Shown here piece after piece: positions 47,954 to 57,200 of a stretch of 64,000 bases of DNA; the stretch's first letter is position 1, and each line of letters starts with the position of its first letter. A model generated the notes under the pieces. The model searched no databases and had not been told where the DNA came from. It saw only the letters and a list, made by a program, of their open reading frames with translations. Source of the DNA: Pseudoduganella albidiflava (GTDB lineage: Bacteria > Pseudomonadota > Gammaproteobacteria > Burkholderiales > Burkholderiaceae_D); contig NZ_CP036401.1 of assembly GCF_004322755.1 (NCBI RefSeq), positions 3,968,001 through 4,032,000 on the forward strand, written 5' to 3'. The position numbers were made by a program, and so were the translations under genes.

Positions 47954-49253
47954 GTTTCAACGCTCCGTTCGTAAGGGGAGGAACCGGCGCCGCGCTGCGT
48001 TCGTGGGCCAGCACCGTGCGGGCGAACCAGGCGACGACGAGGAAGCACACCAGCGGCACCGCATAGCCCAGCTGGATGCTGTGCGTGACGTCGCTGATGA
48101 AGCCGAATGCCAGCGGCAGCAGCGCGCCGCCGACGATGGCCATGATGATCAGGCTGCTGCCCATTTCCGTGCCGGCGCCCGCATCCTTGATGCCGAGCGC
48201 GAAGATGGTGGGAAACATGATCGACATGAAGAACACGATGCCGATCACCGCCGCCACGCAGGCCATGCCGCTGGCGAACATCGTGACCACGCACAGCCCC
48301 GAGCAGATCAGCGCATACACCAGCAGCAGCCGGGCCGGCGCCACGTATTTCATCGCGCACGTGCCGGCGAAGCGCCCGGCCACGAACGCCACGCCGCAAC
48401 CCCAGCCCAGGTAATCGGCCGCCGCGATCTGCGACAGGCCGGCCGCGCTGGCGGCGAACAGGATGAAGAAGCTGAACACGCACACCTGCGCGCCCACGTA
48501 GAAGAACTGGGCGATGACGGCACGCCGGATCGGCCCGTGCCGCCATGCCTGGCCGATGGCGCCGGCCACGCCCTCGTCCGAATCGGCTGCCTTGCGCTCC
48601 GGTTCCGGCAGCCGGATGAAGTAGAACACCACGGCGATGGCGAAGATCACCAGCCCCAGCACCAGGTACGGCCCCTTGACGCTGGCCGCTTCGGCCGCCA
48701 GCGCGGCCTGCCGGGCGCCTTCCGTCATCGCCTGCAGCTGCTGGTCGGTCGCACCCTCGACCAGGATCAGCCGCGCACCGACGATCGGCGCGACCGCCGC
48801 GGCCAGGCCGTTGAACGATTGCGCCAGGTTCAGGCGCTGGGTGGCCCGCTCGGGGCGGCCCAGCAGGGCGGCGTACGGATTGGCCGCCGTTTCCAGCAAG
48901 GTCAGGCCGCAGGCGATGATGAACAGCGCCGCCAGGAAGACCACGTAGCGATGCGTGTCGGCCGCCGGCAGGAACAGCAGCGAGCCGACGCCGAACAGCA
49001 CCAGTCCGGCGATGATCGTGCACCGGTAGCCGGCCCGGCGGATCAGCAGTCCGGCCGGCAGCGCCATCACGAAATAGGCGATGTAGACGGCCGAATCGAC
49101 CAGCGCGGCCTGCAGCACCGTCAGGCTGAACGAACGGCGCAGGTGCGGGATCAGGATCGGATCGAGGTTATGCACGAAGCCCCACAGGAAGAACAGCGTG
49201 GTCAGCATCATGAAGGCGAACTTGTAGGAACGCCGGGCGGCCGGTACGGTCAT
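47946..49253 (-). CDS. fucP: L-fucose:proton symporter FucP
   Basis: A 435-aa MFS transporter of the FHS family. Twelve helices are predicted. Characteristic segments: FFLWGFVHNLDPILIPHL near the N-terminus, LTLLETAANPYAALLG, QSFNGLAAAVAPIVGA and FMSIMFPTIFALGIKD. FucP proteins import L-fucose (also L-galactose and D-arabinose). GGAG is 9 bp before the start. It overlaps the SDR gene by 8 bp and lies 84 bp after the FAH gene. Confidence 0.9.
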   Translation of the reverse strand: MTVPAARRSYKFAFMMLTTLFFLWGFVHNLDPILIPHLRRSFSLTVLQAALVDSAVYIAYFVMALPAGLLIRRAGYRCTIIAGLVLFGVGSLLFLPAADTHRYVVFLAALFIIACGLTLLETAANPYAALLGRPERATQRLNLAQSFNGLAAAVAPIVGARLILVEGATDQQLQAMTEGARQAALAAEAASVKGPYLVLGLVIFAIAVVFYFIRLPEPERKAADSDEGVAGAIGQAWRHGPIRRAVIAQFFYVGAQVCVFSFFILFAASAAGLSQIAAADYLGWGCGVAFVAGRFAGTCAMKYVAPARLLLVYALICSGLCVVTMFASGMACVAAVIGIVFFMSIMFPTIFALGIKDAGAGTEMGSSLIIMAIVGGALLPLAFGFISDVTHSIQLGYAVPLVCFLVVAWFARTVLAHERSAAPVPPLTNGALKRV

Positions 49254-49337
49254 GTCTAACGTCTCCAGTGGGGGCCGCGTACATTGCGCGGCCCTGTTCG
49301 GGTCAGAATAACTGCCTTGGCTCCAGGAGGAGCATGA

Positions 49338-50213
49338 TCACGCGTCGATCAGTTCCTCGTTCCACGCATGCACGGTCTGCTGCTGCTCGCCCAGGCCGCT
49401 GATCCCCAGGCGCATCATGTCGCCGGGCTTCAGGTACACGGGATCGGGTTTCTGGCCCAGGCCCACGCCGGGCGGCGTGCCGGTGCTGATGATGTCGCCC
49501 GGGTGGAGGGTCATGAAGCGGCTGATGTAGCTGACCAGTTGCGCCACCGTGAACACCATCGTGCGGGTGCTGCCCTGCTGGTAGCGCTTGCCGTTCACTT
49601 CCAGCCACAGGTCGAGGTTCTGCGGGTCCGGCACTTCGTCGGCGGTGACCAGCCAAGGGCCGACGGGGCCGAAGGTATCGCAGCCCTTGCCCTTGTCCCA
49701 CTGGCCGCCCCGCTCCAGCTGGTATTCGCGTTCGGACAAGTCATTCACCACGCAATAGCCGGCCACGTAGTCGAGCGCCTCGCTTTCTTCCACGTAGCGT
49801 GCGCGGGTGCCGATGACGACGCCCAGCTCCACTTCCCAGTCGCTCTTGGCCGAATCGCGCGGCAGCACCACCGCGTCGTTGGCGCCGACGATTGCGCTGG
49901 TGGCCTTCATGAACAGCACTGGTTCGCTGGGCACCGCCATGCCCGATTCGGCCGCATGGTCGGAATAGTTCAGGCCCACGCAAATGAGCTTGCCCGTATC
50001 GGCGACGATCGGCGCCAGGCGCGCCGGCGCACCGGCTGTCGCCACGGCGGGTAGCGTGCGCCAGTCGAGCGCTTTCAGGCGAGCCAGCGTTTCCTTGCCC
50101 AGGTGGGCCGACGTCAGGTCGGCGATGTGGCCAGACAGGTCGCGGATCCGGCCTTCCGGATCGAGCAGGCCGGGTTTCTCGTCGCCCTTCGGGCCGTGGC
50201 GCAGCAATTTCAT
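49338..50213 (-). CDS. Fumarylacetoacetate hydrolase family protein, likely 2,4-diketo-3-deoxy-L-fuconate hydrolase
   Basis: A 291-aa FAH-fold hydrolase: CVGLNYSDHAAESGM, EPVLFMKATSAIVGANDAVV, then the metal-site region DWEVELGVVIGTRARY, and STGTPPGVGLGQKPDPVYLK at the C-terminal part. Together with the SDR it would cleave the diketo acid to pyruvate and L-lactate. AAAGGA precedes the start at 50213. Relatives serve the rhamnose LRA6 step, so a role in L-rhamnose use is a possible alternative. Confidence 0.87.
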   Translation of the reverse strand: MKLLRHGPKGDEKPGLLDPEGRIRDLSGHIADLTSAHLGKETLARLKALDWRTLPAVATAGAPARLAPIVADTGKLICVGLNYSDHAAESGMAVPSEPVLFMKATSAIVGANDAVVLPRDSAKSDWEVELGVVIGTRARYVEESEALDYVAGYCVVNDLSEREYQLERGGQWDKGKGCDTFGPVGPWLVTADEVPDPQNLDLWLEVNGKRYQQGSTRTMVFTVAQLVSYISRFMTLHPGDIISTGTPPGVGLGQKPDPVYLKPGDMMRLGISGLGEQQQTVHAWNEELIDA

Positions 50214-50270
50214 GGGTTTCCTTTGCAGATTACTCGGGTGGTCGTTGAACAGGAGAATTCATATGAAAGC

Positions 50271-51293
50271 TCAGGCAGGCAGCGGCACGGGCGCGCGCGG
50301 GTCGATCAAGCCTTCGCGGGCCAGCGTGGCCCACAGCCCGGCTGGAATCGCCTGCGCGAACCAGGCGGCGTTCTGGCGCAGTTGCGCCGGGCTTTGCGCG
50401 CCGGGAATGCAGGAGACCACGGCCGGATGGGCCATCGGGAATTGCAGCGCGGCCGCCTGCATCGGCACGCCGGCCTCGCGACAGACGGCGCCGATCGCCT
50501 CGACGCGGGCCAGGATGGCGGCCGGCGCATCCTCGTAATTGAATTTGCGGTTGCCGGCCAGGATGCCGGAGTTGAACGGTCCGCCGATCACGATCCCCAC
50601 GCCCCGCTCCACGCAGCGGTCCAGCAGCGGTGCCAGCGACGCCTGTTCGAGCAGCGTGTAGCGGCCCGCCAGCAGCGCGCAGTCCAGGTCGCACACCGCC
50701 ATCGCATCGGCCACGGCTTCCCATTCGTTGACGCCGAGGCCGAACGCGTGGATGGCGCCCTCGTCGCGCAGCTTCACCAGCGCGCGGAAACCGCCGCCGT
50801 TCGTCAGCTGGTCCCAGTGGAAGCCATGCCGCGCGCCGTGCGTGACCCGGCCGATGTCGTGCACGTACAGGATATCCACGCGGTCCAGGCCCAGGCGCTG
50901 CAGGCTGTGTTCGTGCGAACGCAGGATGCCGTCGTAGGTATAGTCGAAACGGGGCCGGAACGGCAGCGGCGCGGCCCAGCCGCAGTCGCCGGGCCGCACC
51001 GAGCGGTCGGGTTCCATCAGCCGCCCGACCTTGGTGCTGATCACGTAGTCGCCGCGGGGCCGCCCCCGCAACGCCGCGCCCAGCCGGTGCTCGGACAGCG
51101 TGAAACCGTAATACGGGGCCGTATCGAAATAGCGGATGCCCAGCTCCCAGGCGGTATCGACGATCGCGCGTGCGGCGGCGTCGTCGATCGCCTCGTACAG
51201 GCCGCCCAGCTGGGCGCAGCCGAGGCCCATGCAAGTCGCCGGGATGGCGTTGCCCGAAGCGCGCCCGAGACCACGCGTTGCATGAATATCCAT
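50271..51293 (-). CDS. Aldo/keto reductase, likely L-fucose (D-threo-aldose) 1-dehydrogenase
   Basis: A 340-aa TIM-barrel oxidoreductase with the aldo/keto reductase tetrad: Asp in YFDTAPYYG, Tyr in the same loop, Lys in ISTKVGRLM, and His in VHDIGR. The GGPFNSGILAG segment is typical of D-threo-aldose 1-dehydrogenases, which oxidise L-fucose to the lactone. It is coupled to the dehydratase gene by a 1-bp TGATG overlap. No lactonase gene follows, so hydrolysis of the lactone may be spontaneous or encoded elsewhere. Confidence 0.87.
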   Translation of the reverse strand: MDIHATRGLGRASGNAIPATCMGLGCAQLGGLYEAIDDAAARAIVDTAWELGIRYFDTAPYYGFTLSEHRLGAALRGRPRGDYVISTKVGRLMEPDRSVRPGDCGWAAPLPFRPRFDYTYDGILRSHEHSLQRLGLDRVDILYVHDIGRVTHGARHGFHWDQLTNGGGFRALVKLRDEGAIHAFGLGVNEWEAVADAMAVCDLDCALLAGRYTLLEQASLAPLLDRCVERGVGIVIGGPFNSGILAGNRKFNYEDAPAAILARVEAIGAVCREAGVPMQAAALQFPMAHPAVVSCIPGAQSPAQLRQNAAWFAQAIPAGLWATLAREGLIDPRAPVPLPA

Positions 51294-52516
51294 CAGGCGG
51301 CCCTGAGCGGATAGCAGCCCGGCCCGGAAGGCTCGAACTGTTTATAGGTGAGGATGAATTCCTGGTGGCCCAGTGCCTCGGAACACGTCTCCTCGCCGTT
51401 CGCCACCCGCGCCACCAGGTCGACGATCTCGTCGCCCACCTGCTGCAGCGAGGCCTGGCCAGCCAGGATGCGGCCGGCGTTGACGTCCATGTCCTCGGCC
51501 AGCCGTTCATAGGTGGCGGGATTGGCGCACACCTTGATGACGGGGGCGATGGCCGAGCCGACCACCGAACCGCGGCCGGTGGTGAACAAGGTGATATGCG
51601 CGCCGCACGACAGCAATTCCACGATCTCGGCATTGTCGGAGATATTCGGGAAACCAAAGCGCACTTCGCCGTCCGGCACCACGTCGAGCAGGTACAGGCC
51701 GCCCGTTGCCGGCTGGTCGCCCGGCTTCAGGATGCCGGCGATCGGCGACGCGCCGCTTTTGGCGTAGGCGCCCAGCGACTTCTCTTCCTGCGTCGTCAGG
51801 CCGCCGTCGGCGTTGCCGGGCGCGAAGCTGCCATGGCCCAGCACCGTGTAGTAGCGCGCCGCCTTGTCCACGCAGCGCACGATCGCGTCGCCCAGTTCGG
51901 GCGTGGCGGCGCGCCGCTTCATGTGGAATTCGCAGCCCACCAGTTCACCCGTCTCTTCGAAGATGCAGGTGGCGCCGGCGCCCACCAGCTGGTCGAACGC
52001 CGCACCGACGGCGGGATTGGCCGTGATGCCGCTGGTGCTGTCGGAGCCGCCGCAGATCGTTGCCACCACCAGTTCATCCATCCGCATCGGCACGCGCGGC
52101 TGCCCGGCCAGCGCTTCGAGCGCCCAGCGCACCCATTCCACACCGTCGGCCACGCTGGTGCGCGTGCCGCGGTTTTCCTGGATCGTGATGGTGTGCACCG
52201 GCCGGCCGCTGGCCGCCACGGTTTCCTCCAGGCCGCGGCGGTTGAAGCTTTCGCAGCCCAGCGCCACGATCAGCGCGGCACCCACGTTCGGATGCGTGGC
52301 CAGGCGCTTCATCATGCGGTCGGCGTAGTCGTTCGGATAGCAGCCGGGGAAGCCGATCAGGTGCACCGGCTGGCCGTGGAAGGCATTCACCACCAGCCGC
52401 GCCACGTGGTGCGCGCATTCGACCGTGTAGATCACGGCCACGACGTTGCGGATGCCCTTGCGGCCATCGTCGCGCAGGTAGCCGGCCAGCGCCGGCGGCG
52501 AAACGGGATCGTTCAT
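51293..52516 (-). CDS. UxaA/galactarate dehydratase family, large (C-terminal) subunit
   Basis: A 407-aa protein equivalent to the C-terminal part of altronate/galactarate dehydratases. Signatures: LRDDGRKGIRNVVAVIYTVE, GFPGCYPNDYADRMMKRLATH, GCESFNRRGLEETV and GGSDSTSGITANPAVG. The N-terminal SAF part is a separate gene 2 bp upstream. The start is at 52516. In Campylobacter fucose clusters an analogous split UxaA pair accompanies fucP, so L-fuconate dehydratase is the best guess. Confidence 0.87.
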   Translation of the reverse strand: MNDPVSPPALAGYLRDDGRKGIRNVVAVIYTVECAHHVARLVVNAFHGQPVHLIGFPGCYPNDYADRMMKRLATHPNVGAALIVALGCESFNRRGLEETVAASGRPVHTITIQENRGTRTSVADGVEWVRWALEALAGQPRVPMRMDELVVATICGGSDSTSGITANPAVGAAFDQLVGAGATCIFEETGELVGCEFHMKRRAATPELGDAIVRCVDKAARYYTVLGHGSFAPGNADGGLTTQEEKSLGAYAKSGASPIAGILKPGDQPATGGLYLLDVVPDGEVRFGFPNISDNAEIVELLSCGAHITLFTTGRGSVVGSAIAPVIKVCANPATYERLAEDMDVNAGRILAGQASLQQVGDEIVDLVARVANGEETCSEALGHQEFILTYKQFEPSGPGCYPLRAA

Positions 52517-52518
52517 GA

Positions 52519-52866
52519 TCAGTGGGTACTCCCGATGAAGGACTTGCTGTCGTCGGCCAGGGTATAGGTCGGAATGTAGTCGCTGGCGAGGTTGTGCGTG
52601 TGCAGGATCGCGCCCTGCGCGACCGGTGCCGTGACGGTGCCGATCAGCGCGCCGTAGCGCAGCACCTTGGCGCCCGGGGCCAGCGCCACGCGCGCCACCT
52701 TGTAGCCCAGCGGGACAGCTTCCGGCAGGGTCACGCGGACACCATCGATGACGACCACGTCGCCGGCGGCCAGCTGCACGCGGGCGATCAGGCAATTGTC
52801 CTCGGGGGACATCAGCAACAGCTGGGAAAACTGGGGGGGCGCCACCGGCGCCGGATCCTGGACCAT
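52519..52866 (-). CDS. UxaA family, small SAF-domain subunit
   Basis: A 115-aa protein equal to the N-terminal SAF domain of UxaA enzymes: LLLMSPEDNCLIARVQLAAG, then YGALIGTVTAPVAQGAILHT with the conserved His of HTHNL. The start at 52866 is chosen because GGAG lies 9 bp upstream; further in-frame ATGs at 52875, 52881 and 52896 lack a suitable ribosome site. It is the first gene of the fucose-type operon and pairs with the large subunit immediately behind it. An 18-bp palindrome lies just upstream. Confidence 0.82.
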   Translation of the reverse strand: MVQDPAPVAPPQFSQLLLMSPEDNCLIARVQLAAGDVVVIDGVRVTLPEAVPLGYKVARVALAPGAKVLRYGALIGTVTAPVAQGAILHTHNLASDYIPTYTLADDSKSFIGSTH

Positions 52867-52902
52867 CGCGGCCATCTCCATCAACACGGACACCATCCAA
52901 TG

Positions 52903-52920
52903 TATTAAATATATTCAATA
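52903..52920. promoter_or_regulatory. Palindromic operator of the fucose/pectin divergent region
   Basis: TATTAAATATATTCAATA is a near-perfect 18-bp palindrome with one mismatched pair, at 37 bp upstream of the small-subunit start and in the 231-bp gap shared with the divergent pectin methylesterase. It resembles GntR/FCD-type operators of sugar-acid genes. A second 8-bp inverted pair, ATGGTTAC / GTAACCAT, lies at 52942-52949 and 52975-52982. No regulator gene is adjacent. Confidence 0.55.
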
Positions 52921-53097
52921 CCGTCAACGGCTTTTTTGTGGATGGTTACAGCGCTCATCGACGTGATTGTTTGCGTAACCATTTTTACGACACTGTCCTG
53001 ATAGTTGAGAAAAAACGTTTTACCGAATACGCATTTTCATGTGAACTTATTGCTACGCTTCCTTGAAACCAACAATGAAAAATTCCACGGAGGAGAC

Positions 53098-54105
53098 ATG
53101 ACCAGACCCATCCCGCACGCCCTCGCCTGCGCCATCCTGGCAATGCTGTGCGCCGCCACCGGCGCCCTGGCGAGGGACCGCACCATCGTCGTGGCACCCG
53201 ACGGAAGCGGCGATGTCCGCACGGTGCAGGAAGCCTTCGCGGCCGTGCCGGACAACAGCCCGGAACGCACCGTCATCCTGGTGAAACCGGGCGTGTACGA
53301 TGGCCAGAAGATCCTGCACAAGGAAAAGAAAAACGTTACCCTGCAAGGCGAGGCGGCGGCCACCACCATCCTCACCTGGCACGCCAACACGAACGAGGAG
53401 CAGCCGCCTGGCACCGACCTGCGGCACAAGGGGACCGCCCTGGTCGTGCTGGCCGACGACTTCCGCGCCGACAGGCTGACCTTCCGGAACACCTCCGGCG
53501 ACCATGGCCAGGCGCTGGCGCTGCGCATCGATGGCGACCGCGCCGTGGTCACGAACAGCCGCCTGCTGGGCTGGCAGGACACGGTCATGCTGAACAATGG
53601 CCGGCACTACTTCCGCGACACCTACATCGAGGGCCGCGTGGATTTCATCTACGGCAGCGCCACGGCGGTCTTCGACCGGTGCGAGATCAAGAGCAAGAAC
53701 GGCGGCTACGTGACGGCCGCCAGCACGCCGGCGGAACGGAAACACGGCTTCGTGTTCATCGACAGCACCCTGACCAGCGATCCCGCGCCGTGGGTGGACC
53801 CGGCCGGCAAGATCGACGCCAAGGCCCCGACCCCGCTGGCCTTCCTGGGCCGGCCATGGCGCCCCCATGGCGCCGTGGCCTTCATCAATACCACGATGGG
53901 CGCCCACATCCGGCCCAAGGGCTGGCACAACTGGGGCAAGCCGGACAACGAGAGAACCGCGCGCTACGTGGAGTACAACAGCCGCGGCGAAGGCGCCGAC
54001 CCGGGCAAGCGGGTCGCCTGGTCGCGGCAGCTGAGCGAGGCCGAGGCGCGCCAGTACACGGTGGCGAACATCCTCGGCGGCAGCGACGGGTGGCGGCCCC
54101 TGTAG
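53098..54105 (+). CDS. Exported pectin methylesterase (carbohydrate esterase family 8)
   Basis: A 335-aa secreted pectinesterase that removes methyl groups from homogalacturonan. A signal peptide ends near TGALA. The right-handed beta-helix carries all family motifs: SGDHGQALAL, GWQDTVM, GRVDFIYGSA (catalytic Asp) and LGRPWRPHG (Arg and Trp of the active site). The start at 53098 follows GGAGGAG; the longer frame from 53005 has no support. It is upstream of a large TonB-dependent receptor and divergent from the fucose operon. Confidence 0.95.
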   Translation: MTRPIPHALACAILAMLCAATGALARDRTIVVAPDGSGDVRTVQEAFAAVPDNSPERTVILVKPGVYDGQKILHKEKKNVTLQGEAAATTILTWHANTNEEQPPGTDLRHKGTALVVLADDFRADRLTFRNTSGDHGQALALRIDGDRAVVTNSRLLGWQDTVMLNNGRHYFRDTYIEGRVDFIYGSATAVFDRCEIKSKNGGYVTAASTPAERKHGFVFIDSTLTSDPAPWVDPAGKIDAKAPTPLAFLGRPWRPHGAVAFINTTMGAHIRPKGWHNWGKPDNERTARYVEYNSRGEGADPGKRVAWSRQLSEAEARQYTVANILGGSDGWRPL

Positions 54106-54136
54106 TGCGTCCACTGTAGTGCGTCCAGTTTAGTGC
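54101..54136. repeat. 14-bp tandem repeat across the pectinesterase stop codon
   Basis: TGTAGTGCGTCCAC is followed directly by TGTAGTGCGTCCAG and by a degenerate TTTAGTGCGCGA. The TAG stop codon lies in the first unit. The duplication adds in-frame stops downstream and probably arose by slippage. Confidence 0.75.
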
Positions 54137-54282
54137 GCGACGCGCCGCGCTTGGCGGCGCGGCAGCCAGTTCCCGACCCGGACCACCGGGCCGGTTCCGT
54201 ATCCATTCCAGACAATAGCGGCCCGCCAGGCCGCCGGCCCCGGCACGCCCGTGCGGGGTACCAATACCAACCGGAGGAGACC

Positions 54283-57200
54283 ATGAATCGTACCGCCAGC
54301 CATCCCAGCAAGACCAAGTTCGAAGTCAAGCGATCAACCCACGCCGTCTCGCTGGCTCTCCTGTCGCTGGCCGCCAGCCAGGCCGCGCTGGCCCAGCAAT
54401 CGCCGGCTGGGTCCAGTGCGGCGGCCGAAAACGGCCCGGTACACCGGGTCGAGGTCGTGGCTACCCGCGCTTCGCAGCAGTCCGGCATCGAGCGCAAGAA
54501 AAACGCCGCCACCGCGATGGATTCGATCGTCGCCGAAGACGTGGGCTCGCTGCCCGACCGGAACGTGGGTGAAGCCATCTCGCGCATGGCGGGCATCGTG
54601 CTGGATCGCGGCGACTACGGCGAGGGGGTGACGGTCTCGGTGCGCGGCAACGGCGCCGACCTGACCCGCGTGGAACTCGATGGCCAGAGCGTGCAATCGG
54701 CCGGCGGTACCGATGCCGGCGCCACCGGTGGGCCGAACAGCCGCGGCACCGAGTTCCGCCAGCTGTCCGCTGACCTCATCAAGAGCGTCGACGTGGTGAA
54801 AGGCTCGACGGCGGACATGACCGAAGGCGCGCTGGGCGGCGGCATCGTCATCAAGACGCGCACCGGCCTGGACTTCAAGAAGCCGTTCGCCTCGCTGCGC
54901 CTGGGCGGCAGCCAGAATTCGCTCGACAAGAAATGGAAGCCGGACGCCAACCTGATCCTGGCGAACAAGTACCTGGACGGCCGGCTCGGCCTGATGCTGA
55001 ACGCTTCGCACAGCACGCTGAACAACGAGGCCCACTCGATGCAGGTGTCGCAGACGGCCCAGCAGGGTTACTACCGCCTGCTCGACTTCGATGGCTCGCC
55101 GGAAAAGACCTATGCCTTCCTGCCCAGCACCGTGGCCAGCGACGACATGACGGCCACCACGCCGATCCTGCGCACGCCGATGGGCGGCAGCAATTTCCTG
55201 AACTCCGAATCGCCCCTGTCGCTGGTCACCAAGTCGGCCGGCGCGCAGACAAAGCAGGATTGCCACAACCTGTTCCCCGACCTGTCGCCCGCGCAGCTGG
55301 CGCTGATACCCACCAACAGCCAGGGCCCGGCGCGCGCGCAGCGCGGCAACGAGCTGCTCACCTGCCTGAACCAGTGGAACGACTACACGCCATCGAACGT
55401 GCGCTACTTCATCAAGAAGGAACACGACCGCAAGGACAACCTGGACCTGCGCGGCGACTTCAAGGTGAACAACCGGCTCACCGTGTACGCCAAGGGCAGC
55501 TTCAACCGCCGCGAAACGCGCATCGAGCAGATGACCTACCAGCTCGGCCTAGTGAAGAATCCGAACCAGTTGCCCAACCCGCTGATCACGCCGGGCTACA
55601 CGGGCGTGGTGTTCGCCGACGATGCCGCCAACAATATCCGCAACGCGGTACCCGGCTCCGGGTTCTTCCAGTACCCGGGCGGCTATTCCACGCGTTCCAA
55701 CAACTATCCGATCCAGGGTGCCGTCACCAATATCGATCCCGCCTCGGTGCTGGTCGACTCCAGCCACCACCTGACGCGCTTCACGGTCTCCGATGGCCAG
55801 GCGATCCCGGACCAGACGCTGGAATTCGCCCGCACCATCAGCCGCTACCTGCAGACCGGCGGCACGTACCGCAACAACGGCCTGACCGCCGAATTCTTCT
55901 TCGCTGACGCCCGCTCGGACTTCCGCCGCGTGCAGCAGCGCATGAGCTACACGCTGAACACGGGGCCCACCACGTTCCAGCTCGATCCCAGCGGCCTGTG
56001 GGGCTTCGATTTCCCGGCCGGCGTCAACCAGGCCGACCCGCCCGGTTATGCGGCGCTGTTCCCGCGCACCGTCGGCGAGGCCAAGCTGGGCAACACCAAC
56101 ACGATCTACCGGCCGAACTATCCGGCCACCGTGCAGCCGCTGCGCACCACGGCGACAGGCATCCTGTGGCTGCCGCAGATCCGTGAAACGGGCGAGCGCA
56201 CGGCCAAGCTGGACGTGACGTACATGACGCCGGACAGCATCCCGTTCTTCAAGCGCATCAAGGCCGGCTTCAACCTGCGCGACAGCTACAGCAACTCATG
56301 GGAAGGCGGCGCCGGCGACCGGACGGTGCGGGCAGCACAGGGCACCTACGGCACCCCAGGCTACGTGCCGGGCATCTACCTGCCGCAGGCGCGCGTGGAC
56401 AACCGTTTCGAAGGCTGCCAGAACACCGCCGCCTCGCTGGCGCCGGGCGGCGACGCCTGCCAGTACGGCATGAATCCACCGGGCGACCCGCGCTCGGGCC
56501 GCGACGGCACGCTGGTGCTGACGCCGCAGGAATTCCAGAACATCATCGCGCAAACGCTGACCAAGCCGGCCACCGGCACCTCGTTCTTCCACGGTGCGAA
56601 GGACCGGCCGGCCATCCTGCCGCAGAACTGGATGGGCATCGACATCGCCAGGGCGGTCGAGCTGACCAACTTCGCCAACCGCAACTGGGATTGCGTGAAG
56701 ACGTGCACGGCGACCGACGGCAAGGTGTACGAGCAGCCCGTCAACAAGCTCAAGGAACGTATCGACGCGTTCTACCTGATGACCGACTTCGGCCTGGACC
56801 ATGTGCCGTTCACCGATCGCGAGCTGCCGTTCGGCCTGGAACTGGACGGCAACGTGGGCGTGCGCTACGTGCGCAGCCGCGTCAACGGCACCGGCACGAT
56901 GACCTTCACCTCGTATTCGAAGACGGCGCTGTACGATCCGGAAGACCCGAGCAATTCGGCCGGCTACGTGCAATCGTCGATCGTGCAGAATACCTCGGTC
57001 GACGCCTCGACCACGGACGTGCTGCCCAGCCTGAACCTGGCCACGTGGCTGCGCCCGGACGAACTGGTGCTGCGCTACAGCGTGGCGAAGACGGTGGCGC
57101 GGCCGCCGATCCAGCAGTTGCTGCCGGCCAGTACCTGCATCTACGACGAGCGCGCGGCCGACCTGGATGCGGACGGCACGCAGCGCTGCAACGGCACGAT

